A stretch of 30,396 nt of DNA from VFZS01 sp964353255 (lineage in GTDB: Bacteria; Acidobacteriota; Terriglobia; Bryobacterales; Bryobacteraceae). Location: NCBI GenBank assembly GCA_964353255.1, contig CAYGVJ010000064.1, forward strand, positions 1-30,396. The letters run 5' to 3'. Positions 14,994 to 22,012 of this stretch are shown here, piece after piece (position 1 is the first letter of the stretch; the number at the start of each line of letters is the position of its first letter). Position numbers and translations under genes: made by a program. Below the pieces are notes generated by a model. The model was not told the origin of the DNA. It was given only the letters and a program-made list of their open reading frames with translations, and did no database searches.

Positions 14994-15251
14994 CAGGGAA
15001 CCGAGGTCCGCTTTCAGAAGCGAGCCCACAATCCGTTGCTTCTGGCTGCCAGGTTGGACAAAGCGAGTCTACGGATCGCCTGGCTCCACGGCGAACCTCT
15101 TCGTCTCGTCTTCGGATAGCAGCCCCTTGTGTTAGGTCAGGAACTTGGCGTGAGAATCCAGGCGAGCACCGCTCGTTGCCCATTGGCAGGTAGCGGCCTG
15201 GCGGCGTGACTGGTCAAGAATCTGCGAACGTTCGCCGGAACACAGGGTGTC
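14994..15251. other. Gap without a recognised gene, right of the bshB1 fragment
   Basis: This 258-bp stretch between fragment B and the three-gene cassette has no convincing gene. It contains a perfect 12-bp palindrome GCGAACGTTCGC at 15224-15235, close behind the last cassette gene. It also holds a short minus-strand frame encoding KGLLSEDETKRFAVEPGDP before a stop (about 15071-15130), which looks like a protein C-terminus without a body. Confidence 0.5.
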
Positions 15252-15842
15252 CTACTGCGAAATGATCTCCACACCAAGTGGGACTCCCAATTCGGCCGCA
15301 ATCTCTTCGAGGAGGCGTTTCTTGGTTTGGTTGTTGGCATGCGTGCAAACATAGAACTCGCCGATCGCGAATTGCTGCTGGTAGTCGGTCGCTTTTGACG
15401 TCCCGATCAGTGCAATGCCCGAAAGCACTGTGCCGAGGCGCGCCACCCGCTCGATACCAATGGCTTCGATGGTGCGGGCGAAGGTCTCCGCCGCGTCCGA
15501 ACACTCAATCACCTTGCCATTCAGGTGGACGCGGAGCTTTGAGCCGGGGCGCTTCGTGTGAGGATGAGGACTTGGGCGGGCCGTAGCGGCCGCCGGCAGG
15601 ACGGGCCATCGGTCTTTCCACCTGCGGCAAACAGTCTCGACTTCTTCAGCCGCCTCCCCGATGCGCTTGATGGCGGCGAGGCAGTCCTGCGCCCTGGCAT
15701 CATCGCGATCCAGGAGGGCTTCCGCGGCGCGCATACGCCACTCGTCAGCGGCGGTCTGGATGGCCCCAAGGAGAGCACCGAAACAATCCGCGACGGCTTG
15801 GTCCATGGCGCTGTTTGGGTGGCCGTTGCCTTTGTCTGTCAT
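15252..15842 (-). CDS. Cassette gene 3: two-domain protein of unknown function
   Basis: The 196-residue product has a helical N-terminal part (about 1-75, with DCFGALLGAIQTAADEW and EEVETVCRRWKDRW) and a Pro-rich linker. A C-terminal domain of about 95 residues contains LRVHLNGKVIECSDAAETF, IEAIGIERVARLG, YVCTHANNQTKKRLLEEI and LGVPLGVEII. I recall this C-terminal pattern from the ends of assorted unnamed bacterial proteins, but I cannot name the family. GAGGAG precedes the ATG. The upstream broken gene ends four bases before this start. It is the last gene of the cassette; base composition is visibly less GC-rich than the flanks. Confidence 0.72.
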   Translation of the reverse strand: MTDKGNGHPNSAMDQAVADCFGALLGAIQTAADEWRMRAAEALLDRDDARAQDCLAAIKRIGEAAEEVETVCRRWKDRWPVLPAAATARPSPHPHTKRPGSKLRVHLNGKVIECSDAAETFARTIEAIGIERVARLGTVLSGIALIGTSKATDYQQQFAIGEFYVCTHANNQTKKRLLEEIAAELGVPLGVEIISQ

Positions 15843-15846
15843 GGCT

Positions 15847-16126
15847 TCAACTCCTCTTCATCCGCTTTGAGCGGTGGCCAACGGTAATTGTGGTTCCGTT
15901 GCGGCTGTCCTCTACCCTGTAGACACCGAGGTACTCGGACATCTTGGCAACGGGGCGGCGACCCCAGCACTGCTCCATACGCCGGATGCTCCGGCCGCTG
16001 AAGAAGACCCGGATGCCACCGTCCGTCATAGAGGCGCTCGCCGAACTCGTCAAGGAGAAACTCGACGAATGGCGGGATCGCACGCTGCTGGGCACGGACT
16101 GCCGCGTGGTGAGTGTGAGTGATCAT
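15847..16126 (-). pseudogene. Cassette gene 2: small basic protein broken by a one-base frameshift
   Basis: The first frame starts MITHTHHAAVRAQQRAIPPF and runs to GERLYDG. The protein then continues in the next frame as GGIRVFFSGRSIRRMEQ and ends YRVEDSRNGTTITVGHRSKR. Removing one base near 16018 joins them into a 92-residue protein; the span is 280 bases, which is 93 codons plus one base. The joined product is small and basic, with a closing ITVGHRxKR strand like RelE/DUF4258-type proteins. The likeness is inference only. Its start overlaps gene 1 as ATGA, and its second-frame stop sits four bases before gene 3. This spacing argues that the second frame is the original end. Confidence 0.75.
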
Positions 16127-16866
16127 TCTGCCTTCCTCCTTTCGTTTTCCGGCTTCGGATCTCGGGGATTCTCGTCCATGGGTTCCAGCATTTCGAGCAG
16201 CTCTTCGAAGGCCTTCTTGGCCGCAGGGGAGTCCGGGACGTATTCGTCAGGCAGGTAGCAGTTGAGCGTGATTGCGCCAAGGGGTTTGTCCCGGAACAAC
16301 TCTGGCAAGATCAGGCAGGCGTGAAGCGGTTCGACGGATTCGTCGCCCTGCTCCCGGAAGTGGTCGATGACGTTGCGTAGCGCCCAGAATGGGTCCGAAG
16401 TGACGATCTCCGAAACAGCACTCAAGCCTCCGCCCCAGAGAGGAGCGTAGAGGAAATCACGATCGTGTTCGCCAAGGATGTCGCCGACATATTCGAGAAA
16501 CTCGATGCGCGTGACAGCCTCGCATTTTTTCGTGTCGGCGGACAGGAGGAAGAGCACGCGGTTGATGAAGCAGTCGCGAATGACGTTCAGTTCCTCACAG
16601 GCCCGGTTGACCGCCTCAATGGTGGCAGGAGACAGGGAGAAGTTGACGGGAACCCGGTCGTCGAGGTCGTCAAGTTTGCCCTGCAAGTAGGCTCGGGCCT
16701 TCAGGGAGTTGGGGCGCGGGATTTCGTCTTTGAGTGCCTTAGCTTCGTGGGCGAAGACTTGATCGAGGTAGGCATCGCGCCGGAGGCACGCGCGTTCGAT
16801 CATGCTGCTGAACTGCCTGAGGACCGGCTTCCAGACCTTTGCCAGAAGTTGTCCATTGGATCTCAT
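16123..16866 (-). CDS. Cassette gene 1: protein with a ribbon-helix-helix-like segment
   Basis: This 247-residue protein is of no family I can name. Residues of about 73-107 (VPVNFSLSPATIEAV, then ACEELNVIRDCFINRVLFLL) have the strand–helix–helix pattern of ribbon-helix-helix DNA-binding proteins. The remainder is mixed, with WALRNVIDHFREQGDESVEPL and a highly charged tail (PMDENPRDPKPENERRKAE). It is first in the cassette and overlaps gene 2 by four bases. An AT-rich stretch just upstream probably holds its promoter. A regulatory or antitoxin-like role is possible, but the protein is much larger than a typical antitoxin. Confidence 0.72.
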   Translation of the reverse strand: MRSNGQLLAKVWKPVLRQFSSMIERACLRRDAYLDQVFAHEAKALKDEIPRPNSLKARAYLQGKLDDLDDRVPVNFSLSPATIEAVNRACEELNVIRDCFINRVLFLLSADTKKCEAVTRIEFLEYVGDILGEHDRDFLYAPLWGGGLSAVSEIVTSDPFWALRNVIDHFREQGDESVEPLHACLILPELFRDKPLGAITLNCYLPDEYVPDSPAAKKAFEELLEMLEPMDENPRDPKPENERRKAE

Positions 16867-16873
16867 ATAGAGA

Positions 16874-16902
16874 ATGCTAACAGGATGTGCTATCTATTGC
16901 AA
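16874..16902 (-). promoter_or_regulatory. Candidate promoter of the three-gene cassette
   Basis: The region 16866-16925 is the most AT-rich patch in the window. On the minus strand TTGCAA (16897-16902) and TAGCAT (16874-16879) are 17 bases apart, a fair sigma-70 pair. It would start the transcript almost at the gene 1 ATG (leaderless). Other AT-rich hexamers upstream are alternative -10 boxes. Confidence 0.35.
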
Positions 16903-16929
16903 ATATATATTTCTATACGATTAACCGGG

Positions 16930-17336
16930 TCAAGATGCTGACGCCATGGGATGGAAGAAGCCGCTTGTAATCAATGGCTTATCTTCACAGCCGGAGGGCA
17001 ACTGGATTCCCGGCGAAGTCCTCATGGGCCCAGCGATGCCAACCGCCGCTTCCTAAGGAAGCCGAACAGTACGCAAGGCGACGCAGGGCCGCTGTTCCGG
17101 GAAGCGCGACTCGAATTGACCGATTCCTCCACCAGACTCCGGCGGCGGGTCTGTTTCCCCCATGTCAACCGCCATCGGCTATCAGGGTACAAATCAGCAC
17201 CGGCCCATTGTGGCTCTGGGTTCCGGCTTGCTCAAGACCGCCGCCGAGAGCCGTGCGGAGGCCCGATAGGACATGGGGACGCCCCGGGGCGCCAGAACGC
17301 CCTTATCTCCGTCGCTGTTCTGTCCGCGCAGGCGCA
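16930..17336. other. Gap without a recognised gene, left of duplicated copy 2
   Basis: About 400 bases separate the cassette promoter from the second DUF4160/DUF2442 block. I see no convincing gene. Short plus-strand frames at 16946-17056 (MGWKKPLVINGLSSQ...) and 17162-17266 (MSTAIGYQGTNQHRPIVAL...) read like fragments of proteins but have no recognisable family or ribosome-binding site. They may be debris from the insertion. Confidence 0.5.
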
Positions 17337-17363
17337 CCGGACCGGGTTAAACTGATTTCAGGA

Positions 17364-17420
17364 ATGCCGACCATCAGCCGGTTCTTCGGGCAGTGCGGCC
17401 ACATCCGCCCCTTGGAGTAG
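17364..17420 (+). pseudogene. DUF4160 remnant with in-frame internal deletion
   Basis: The remnant reads MPTISRFFG, a short altered joint, then IRPLE and the original stop: 18 codons instead of 86. The start region and the final codons match the full gene at 14185-14445. The lost length keeps the reading frame, so a short peptide could still be made upstream of DUF2442. Confidence 0.85.
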
Positions 17421-17425
17421 CCACT

Positions 17426-17683
17426 ATGTGCCGCGTTAAGAGTGTTGAAGCGTTGCCTGGCTTCAGGCTCGCAATCGAGTTTGACGATAGCGTGTCAGGC
17501 GTTGTGGACCTGTCCGGGGAACTGTTCGGAGAGATGTTCGAACCGCTCCGTGACGAGGCCTACTTCCGGCAGGTTGGCATCGACGAGTTCGGCGTCATCT
17601 GCTGGCCGAACGGCGCAGACCTGGCCCCCGACGCGCTGCATCAGGAATTGGCCAGTCAGGAGCACGCGCCGGCCGCCGTGTGA
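17426..17683 (+). CDS. DUF2442 domain protein, copy 2
   Basis: The product is 85 residues and differs from the copy at 14451-14708 only at residues 2 and 23. It is complete, but its DUF4160 partner is reduced to an 18-codon remnant five bases upstream. If the pair is functional only together, this copy is orphaned, or it could be served by the intact DUF4160 of copy 1. It converges on the intact bshB1 gene. Confidence 0.9.
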   Translation: MCRVKSVEALPGFRLAIEFDDSVSGVVDLSGELFGEMFEPLRDEAYFRQVGIDEFGVICWPNGADLAPDALHQELASQEHAPAAV

Positions 17684-17709
17684 GGCCGCCGGCCGACCCT
17701 GCGCGCCCC

Positions 17710-18426
17710 CTAGAAGCTCCGCACTCCCATGTTTACCACGTCGTCCACGCGCAGGGTCTCCTTGCACACGAATGGCTCGCCGTAGCGGACGCCGATCAGG
17801 TTGCCGTAGAAGCGCGCCACCGCCGCCAGGCGCTCCCGGATCTCCGCGGGCGCGGGAAACAGCTCGGCGGCCCCCTCCTGCGGGGCATACTGCGACTGGT
17901 AGACCAGCAGCGCCTCCATGCGGCGCTCGAACTGCGCCGAGATGTCCACCACGAAAGACGGCGTGACGTTGGCATACAACGAGCAGTAGAGGACCTTGAA
18001 GGGCCGGTGGGGCTCCGAAGACTCGTCCACCTTCCCGACCCCAGCCAGGAAGCAGGCCTCGTAGCCGATCTCGGCGGCGCGGTAGTGGTCCGGGTGCCGG
18101 CCATCCCAGTAGGGCAGGATGACTACCTTGGGCCGCAGGCGGCGGATCTCGCTCATCAGGGTCAGGCGGCAGGCCAGCGTGTTCTCCAGGCGCGCGTCCG
18201 GCAGGGCCAGGTTTCCGCGCCAGGTCAGCAGCAGGCGCCGGGCCGCGGTCTCGGCCTCCTGGAGGCGCACGGCCGGGTCACCGCGCGTGCCCATCTCGCC
18301 GGCGGTCAGGTCCAGCACGCCGGTGCGGTAGCCCATCTCCGCCATCTTGATGAGGGTGCCGCCGCAGGTCTGCTCCACATCGTCGGGGTGCGCCCCGATG
18401 GCCAGCACGTCCAGCGGAGGGTCCAT
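17710..18426 (-). CDS. bshB1: PIG-L family deacetylase, BshB1-like (bacillithiol synthesis)
   Basis: The 238-residue enzyme has the LmbE/PIG-L zinc motif AHPDD (residues 12-16) and HPDH (110-113); predicted zinc ligands are His13, Asp16 and His113. The blocks LDLTAGEMGTRGDPAVR, ARLENTLACRL, PSFVVDIS and GVRYGEPFVCKE match BshB1, which removes the acetyl group from N-acetylglucosaminyl-malate in bacillithiol synthesis. No other bsh gene is in view, so a related deacetylase role is possible. The ATG at 18426 overlaps the rhomboid stop; an ATG two codons upstream is an alternative. Its 3' end is the repeated sequence of the island. Confidence 0.88.
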   Translation of the reverse strand: MDPPLDVLAIGAHPDDVEQTCGGTLIKMAEMGYRTGVLDLTAGEMGTRGDPAVRLQEAETAARRLLLTWRGNLALPDARLENTLACRLTLMSEIRRLRPKVVILPYWDGRHPDHYRAAEIGYEACFLAGVGKVDESSEPHRPFKVLYCSLYANVTPSFVVDISAQFERRMEALLVYQSQYAPQEGAAELFPAPAEIRERLAAVARFYGNLIGVRYGEPFVCKETLRVDDVVNMGVRSF

Positions 18427-19094
18427 CACCATCGCAAGTCGCTCCGGCGCCGGTAAGGCTCTTTGGGACGCAGCAGGTAGACCAGGATGATACCGGCCAG
18501 AAAGCCGCCCACGTGGGCGAACCACGCCACCCCTCCGTGCGCCAGGTGAGAGTAGGCCACGGAGCCTACGCCGCTGAAGAACTGGATGATGAACCAATAA
18601 GCCAGGATGACGTAGGCCGGCAACTCGTAGGTGGTCAAAAAGACGAACACCGGGATCAGCGTCAGGACGCGCGCGCGCGGGAACTTCACCAGGTAGGCGC
18701 CCATGACGCCGGCCACCGCCCCGCTGGCCCCGATGGTGGGCATGCGGGAATCGGCGTTGAGCAGAACGTGAGTCAGGCCCGCCGCCAGGCCGCACGCCAG
18801 GTACAGGAACAGGTACTTGGTCCGCCCCAGGATGTCCTCGACGTTATCCCCGAAAATCCACAGGAACCACATGTTGCCCAGGATGTGCAGCCAGCCGCCA
18901 TGCAGGAACATCGAGCTGGCGAGCGCGGGAAGCCAGAGGCGGTCCGGGACGACTCCGTAGACGGCGATGAGGTGGTTTCGCGAAAACGGATCCAGAGACA
19001 GCTCGTAGAAGAACACCAGTGCGTTGGCGGCGATCAGCAGGATGGTGATCACCGGCGGGGAGTTACTGGGCTGCGAATCCCGGAGCGGAATCAT
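18426..19094 (-). CDS. Rhomboid family intramembrane serine protease
   Basis: The 222-residue membrane protein has six or seven hydrophobic segments. It carries the rhomboid motif HGGWLHILGNMWFL (about residues 65-78), catalytic Ser124 in GASGAVAG and catalytic His194 in FAHVGGFLAG. It should cleave transmembrane helices in the cytoplasmic membrane; the substrate is unknown. Its start is four bases after the pfkB stop and its stop overlaps bshB1, so it belongs to the five-gene minus-strand run. Confidence 0.94.
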   Translation of the reverse strand: MIPLRDSQPSNSPPVITILLIAANALVFFYELSLDPFSRNHLIAVYGVVPDRLWLPALASSMFLHGGWLHILGNMWFLWIFGDNVEDILGRTKYLFLYLACGLAAGLTHVLLNADSRMPTIGASGAVAGVMGAYLVKFPRARVLTLIPVFVFLTTYELPAYVILAYWFIIQFFSGVGSVAYSHLAHGGVAWFAHVGGFLAGIILVYLLRPKEPYRRRSDLRW

Positions 19095-19098
19095 GTCT

Positions 19099-20040
19099 TC
19101 AAGCGCGGGTCCGAAAATCGGGATGCGAGCGCCGCTCGGCGCGGCTCATCAGGCCCCGGGCTTCCTCCAGGCCACGGATGCCGCCGCGCGCGCCCAAGGC
19201 GGTGCAATTCAGGGCCGCCATCGCGTTAGAGAAATCCAGCGCTTCGGCAATCGGCATCTGCTGCAAGACAGCATAGCAGAAGGCGCCGTGGAAGACGTCG
19301 CCGGCCCCGGTGGTGTCCACGCAGTTCACCACGAAGGCGGGGGAGTAGACGAAGCGGCCCTCGGCGCGGGCCAGGGCGCCATGCGCGCCCAGGGTCATGG
19401 CGGCCACGCGCATGCGGTACTCGTTCTGAATCATCTCCAGGGCCCGGAAGGGGTCGCGCTGATTGGTCCACTGCTCGGGAAACTCGGAGCTGGCTACCAG
19501 GCAATCCACCCAGGGCAGCACCTGGTCGAAGCCGTGATAGACCGTATCCACGTCCACGCTGACCGGGATGCCGGCGCGGCGGGCGATGCGGGCCGCCCGC
19601 TCGACGGCGGGGGTGTCGTGGCCGTCGATGTGCAGCAAGCGTGCGCAGGTGATCTGCTCCGGGGTGACCTCGGCAGGGTCCAGGCGGAGGCCGTCCGGCC
19701 GCCGCCACAGCACCGTGCGCTCGCCGGTGGAGCGGTCCACCAGGATGTAGGCCGACTGGTTAGGACAGCCCTGCCGCACGTGGACATGATCCAGGTTGAT
19801 GCCTTCCTGCCGGAGGCTTTCGAGCTGGATGCGCCCCCGCTCGTCGTCCCCCACCGTGCCGATGTACTTGACTCGCAAACCCAGCCGGGCGCAGGTCACC
19901 ATGGCGCTGGCGATCTGCCCGCCCGGGCTAAGGATCTCCTGCTCGCAGAGCACCTTCCCGGCGTAGGCGGGGAAATGGGGAACCAACAGAAGAGTGTCAG
20001 TGGCGTTCAGCCCCAGGCCCACAACGTCGAATTCCGGCAT
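19099..20040 (-). CDS. PfkB/ribokinase family carbohydrate kinase
   Basis: The 313-residue protein has the PfkB N-terminal region (FDVVGLGLNATDTLL, then SPGGQIASAMVTCARLG) and signature 2, DTTGAGDVFHGAFCYAV, at about residues 242-258, with the catalytic Asp248. It phosphorylates a sugar or nucleoside with ATP; the substrate is not readable. It lies 21 bases after the methyltransferase gene and four before the rhomboid gene. Confidence 0.92.
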   Translation of the reverse strand: MPEFDVVGLGLNATDTLLLVPHFPAYAGKVLCEQEILSPGGQIASAMVTCARLGLRVKYIGTVGDDERGRIQLESLRQEGINLDHVHVRQGCPNQSAYILVDRSTGERTVLWRRPDGLRLDPAEVTPEQITCARLLHIDGHDTPAVERAARIARRAGIPVSVDVDTVYHGFDQVLPWVDCLVASSEFPEQWTNQRDPFRALEMIQNEYRMRVAAMTLGAHGALARAEGRFVYSPAFVVNCVDTTGAGDVFHGAFCYAVLQQMPIAEALDFSNAMAALNCTALGARGGIRGLEEARGLMSRAERRSHPDFRTRA

Positions 20041-20061
20041 CCAGCCTCGCGGGCTCCCGAC

Positions 20062-20619
20062 TCAGCGAGCGGGCTCCTTCTTCTTGATCTCGTAAACGTA
20101 GATAGTATGGGTGCGGTTGCTGACGTCCACCTTCTCGATCCGCGCCGGCTTCCACCCACGCATGGCAAAGTCGTGCGACACCACGCGGGCGCCGGCCCGC
20201 AGAGACTGCTCGAGTTTCGGCTGGAGCTGCTCGTTGGAGCTGGTCAGCAGATACAAGGTGACCACGTCAGCGTGACTGACGTCGGCCTCCAGCAGGTCGC
20301 CTTCCAGGATGGTGATCCAGTTCTGAAGCCCGCGCTGGCGCACGGTTTGCCGAGCTTGCTCGACCAGCCGCGCCGACAGCTCCACCCCCACGCCCTTGGC
20401 CTTGAACCTTTCCGCCGCCGTGATCAGAACGCGGCCGTCGCCGCAGCCCAGGTCGTAGACCGTCTCACCCGCTTTCACGCCCGCGGCCTCAAGCATCCTC
20501 TCCACCACCGGCTGGGGCGACGGCACGAAGGGAGCGAGCCGTTCGGCCCGCCCCATCTGCATCGCGCCGCCCGGCGCCGCCAAGCCGCAGGCCACTACCA
20601 AAGCAAGCAGCATCGGCAT
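20062..20619 (-). CDS. Exported SAM methyltransferase-fold protein
   Basis: The 185-residue protein starts with a signal-peptide-like segment (MPMLLALVVACGLAAPGGA). The line FVPSPQPVVERMLEAAGV leads to SAM motif I VYDLGCGDGR (about residues 54-63). A second motif lies around LEGDLLEADVSHADVVTLYL, with a C-terminal YVYEIKKKEPAR. Such signal-bearing methyltransferases recur in Acidobacteriota and Planctomycetes; substrate and the source of SAM outside the cytoplasm are unclear, so the hydrophobic segment may instead be a membrane anchor. Three bases separate it from the gene upstream. Confidence 0.82.
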   Translation of the reverse strand: MPMLLALVVACGLAAPGGAMQMGRAERLAPFVPSPQPVVERMLEAAGVKAGETVYDLGCGDGRVLITAAERFKAKGVGVELSARLVEQARQTVRQRGLQNWITILEGDLLEADVSHADVVTLYLLTSSNEQLQPKLEQSLRAGARVVSHDFAMRGWKPARIEKVDVSNRTHTIYVYEIKKKEPAR

Positions 20620-20622
20620 ACC

Positions 20623-21861
20623 TCACTGAACTCCGGTCCCGGCGCTGCGCCGGGCCTGCTTGAAACTCACGATCCGCCACACCATCTCGCTGACCGCCGA
20701 CCACAAGTCCCGTGGGCGGCTGATGGTGAACTCCAGGCCCCGGAAAAACTTGACCGCCCTCCCGATGCCGTCCCGCCAGGGCACGGTCTCCGGGTTCAGG
20801 TTGTAGTTCATGTAGAAGACCGGAAACTCGACCTCGCCGGCCTCCTTCAGCGAGTCGGTGGGAACGTTCTCCTCCAGCATCGCTTTAGGGCTGGCGAAGA
20901 TCAGCGCATCGGGATGATTCTCGCCCCCCATCTCTTTTTGGATGAGTGCGGCCAGGAATTCGGTTTCACCCGTTTTGTGGGCCAGGTGCTTGACGTCCAC
21001 GGTGCCCAGCTTGAGACGGTCCACCGCCTGGCCCAGGGTTGGAAAGTCGATGCGCTCGACGTTGTCCTGGCGGTGAAGGATGCGCTGCTCCTGAAGGTTG
21101 AAGACCACCAGCGAGAACCGGCCGAACCGCGGCTCGCGCCAGATGCTGCGGAGGATCCAGACCAGCGCGGTAGTGTCCTGGGGCAGCAGGGCGGCCGAGC
21201 GGGCGTTCTGCGGGGCGAAGTTGACCAGGAGCTTGACGTTCAAGGACTCGCCAGAGGCCCGGCGAACCGGGGGCTCGTCCTTGAACAGTTCAACATCCGC
21301 AGCCTGGATCGTGTTCGGCGGCAGATCCACCGGCATGGACTTTTCCTTGGGGTTCAAGGCCGCCTCGAAGTCCCAGTAAGACGAGCAGACCCGCTCGCTG
21401 CGATCGCGCATGATCCAGTCCACATGGTAGCGACCTTCGCCCAGGTCAAAAGTCCCTTGGAGGTAGGCCTCCCCGCGAGCCTCGGTCTCGATGGGGGGCA
21501 CGCTGACCCGCTGTACGAAATACTCGGGCTCCTCTTTCCGGGCCTCCGGAGCGACGCGGAAGATCATCAGGAGCTGGTTCTCGTCTCCAGCCAGCTCCCG
21601 CAGGGGGACGCTGACCTCGTAGCCGGCATGGAAGCGGAGGTCGAAACCGAGCAGCGGCTTGATGGGCGTGACCGTGCAAGGCAGGTCCTTCCGCACTTCC
21701 TGGATTTCGAGCACCGCCAGGTCAGTTCCCAGGATGCGCACCGCGCCGGTGGGCCCCGAACCCGCCAGCGGCGCCTGGGCCCAGAGTGCCGCGCCCAGAG
21801 CCAGACCGGCCAGCCCCGCCGCCTGAACTCTGCTGCGATGCTTGATGCCGGCTGAGCGCAT
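20623..21861 (-). CDS. Exported VWA-like protein lacking metal-site residues
   Basis: The start at 21861 gives 412 residues with a signal peptide (VQAAGLAGLALGAALWAQA). The first part is beta-rich (about 40-200). The second part resembles a von Willebrand A fold: LNVKLLVNFAP, FGRFSLVVFNLQEQ, TEFLAALIQKEM and HPDALIFASPKA fall where a VWA domain has its strands. The DxSxS metal motif and the TDG-like motif are replaced by NFAP and FASP. It is probably an acidobacterial family of unknown function acting in the periplasm. It leads the tight run with the methyltransferase, PfkB, rhomboid and bshB1 genes. Confidence 0.7.
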   Translation of the reverse strand: MRSAGIKHRSRVQAAGLAGLALGAALWAQAPLAGSGPTGAVRILGTDLAVLEIQEVRKDLPCTVTPIKPLLGFDLRFHAGYEVSVPLRELAGDENQLLMIFRVAPEARKEEPEYFVQRVSVPPIETEARGEAYLQGTFDLGEGRYHVDWIMRDRSERVCSSYWDFEAALNPKEKSMPVDLPPNTIQAADVELFKDEPPVRRASGESLNVKLLVNFAPQNARSAALLPQDTTALVWILRSIWREPRFGRFSLVVFNLQEQRILHRQDNVERIDFPTLGQAVDRLKLGTVDVKHLAHKTGETEFLAALIQKEMGGENHPDALIFASPKAMLEENVPTDSLKEAGEVEFPVFYMNYNLNPETVPWRDGIGRAVKFFRGLEFTISRPRDLWSAVSEMVWRIVSFKQARRSAGTGVQ

Positions 21862-21970
21862 GCTGTCCGACTCCCAGTCTACCGTCCCTTCTATTCTACG
21901 TCCACCCGGGCCGCCTTCAACCGGTTTTACGAGTCCCATCCCGGCAGGTCCTTGCGTACCAGTACGTTGT

Positions 21971-21992
21971 GGGACACGCTTTGGCTTGTCCC
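21971..21992. repeat. Hairpin between FAD oxidoreductase and VWA-like genes
   Basis: GGGACA and TGTCCC arms enclose a GC-AAAG-type loop with one mismatch. It sits in a 151-bp gap, 21 bases after the oxidoreductase coding region begins its 3' end, and may act as its terminator. It resembles the hairpin at 15-36 in its GGGACA/TGTCCC arms. Confidence 0.45.
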
Positions 21993-22012
21993 GCCCGTGA
22001 CTCAACCACACC

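Larger units (their letters stand above)
17337..17968. repeat. Duplicated block, copy 2 (truncated DUF4160–DUF2442–bshB1 3' part)
   Basis: This is the second copy of 14158-14993. It has the same left edge around GACCGGGTTAAACTG, about 200 bases missing inside DUF4160, and a near-identical right part. Unlike copy 1, its bshB1 portion continues without a break into the rest of the gene. Confidence 0.92.

Noticed and set aside
15224..15235. A 12-bp palindrome GCGAACGTTCGC, considered as a LexA-type operator
   Set aside because: The known CGAAC-N4-GTTCG box needs a four-base spacer, which is absent, and the site lies downstream of the cassette rather than at a promoter.
16951..17355. A possible 134-residue plus-strand gene in the gap left of duplicated copy 2
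   Set aside because: No ribosome-binding site, no family pattern, arginine- and proline-rich composition, and other frames are equally open.
19024..21855. A very long open plus-strand frame (over 900 codons) opposite the rhomboid, PfkB, methyltransferase and VWA-like genes
   Set aside because: Its product is His/Gln/Gly/Val-rich with no family pattern, while four recognisable genes occupy the other strand. It is a GC-bias shadow frame.
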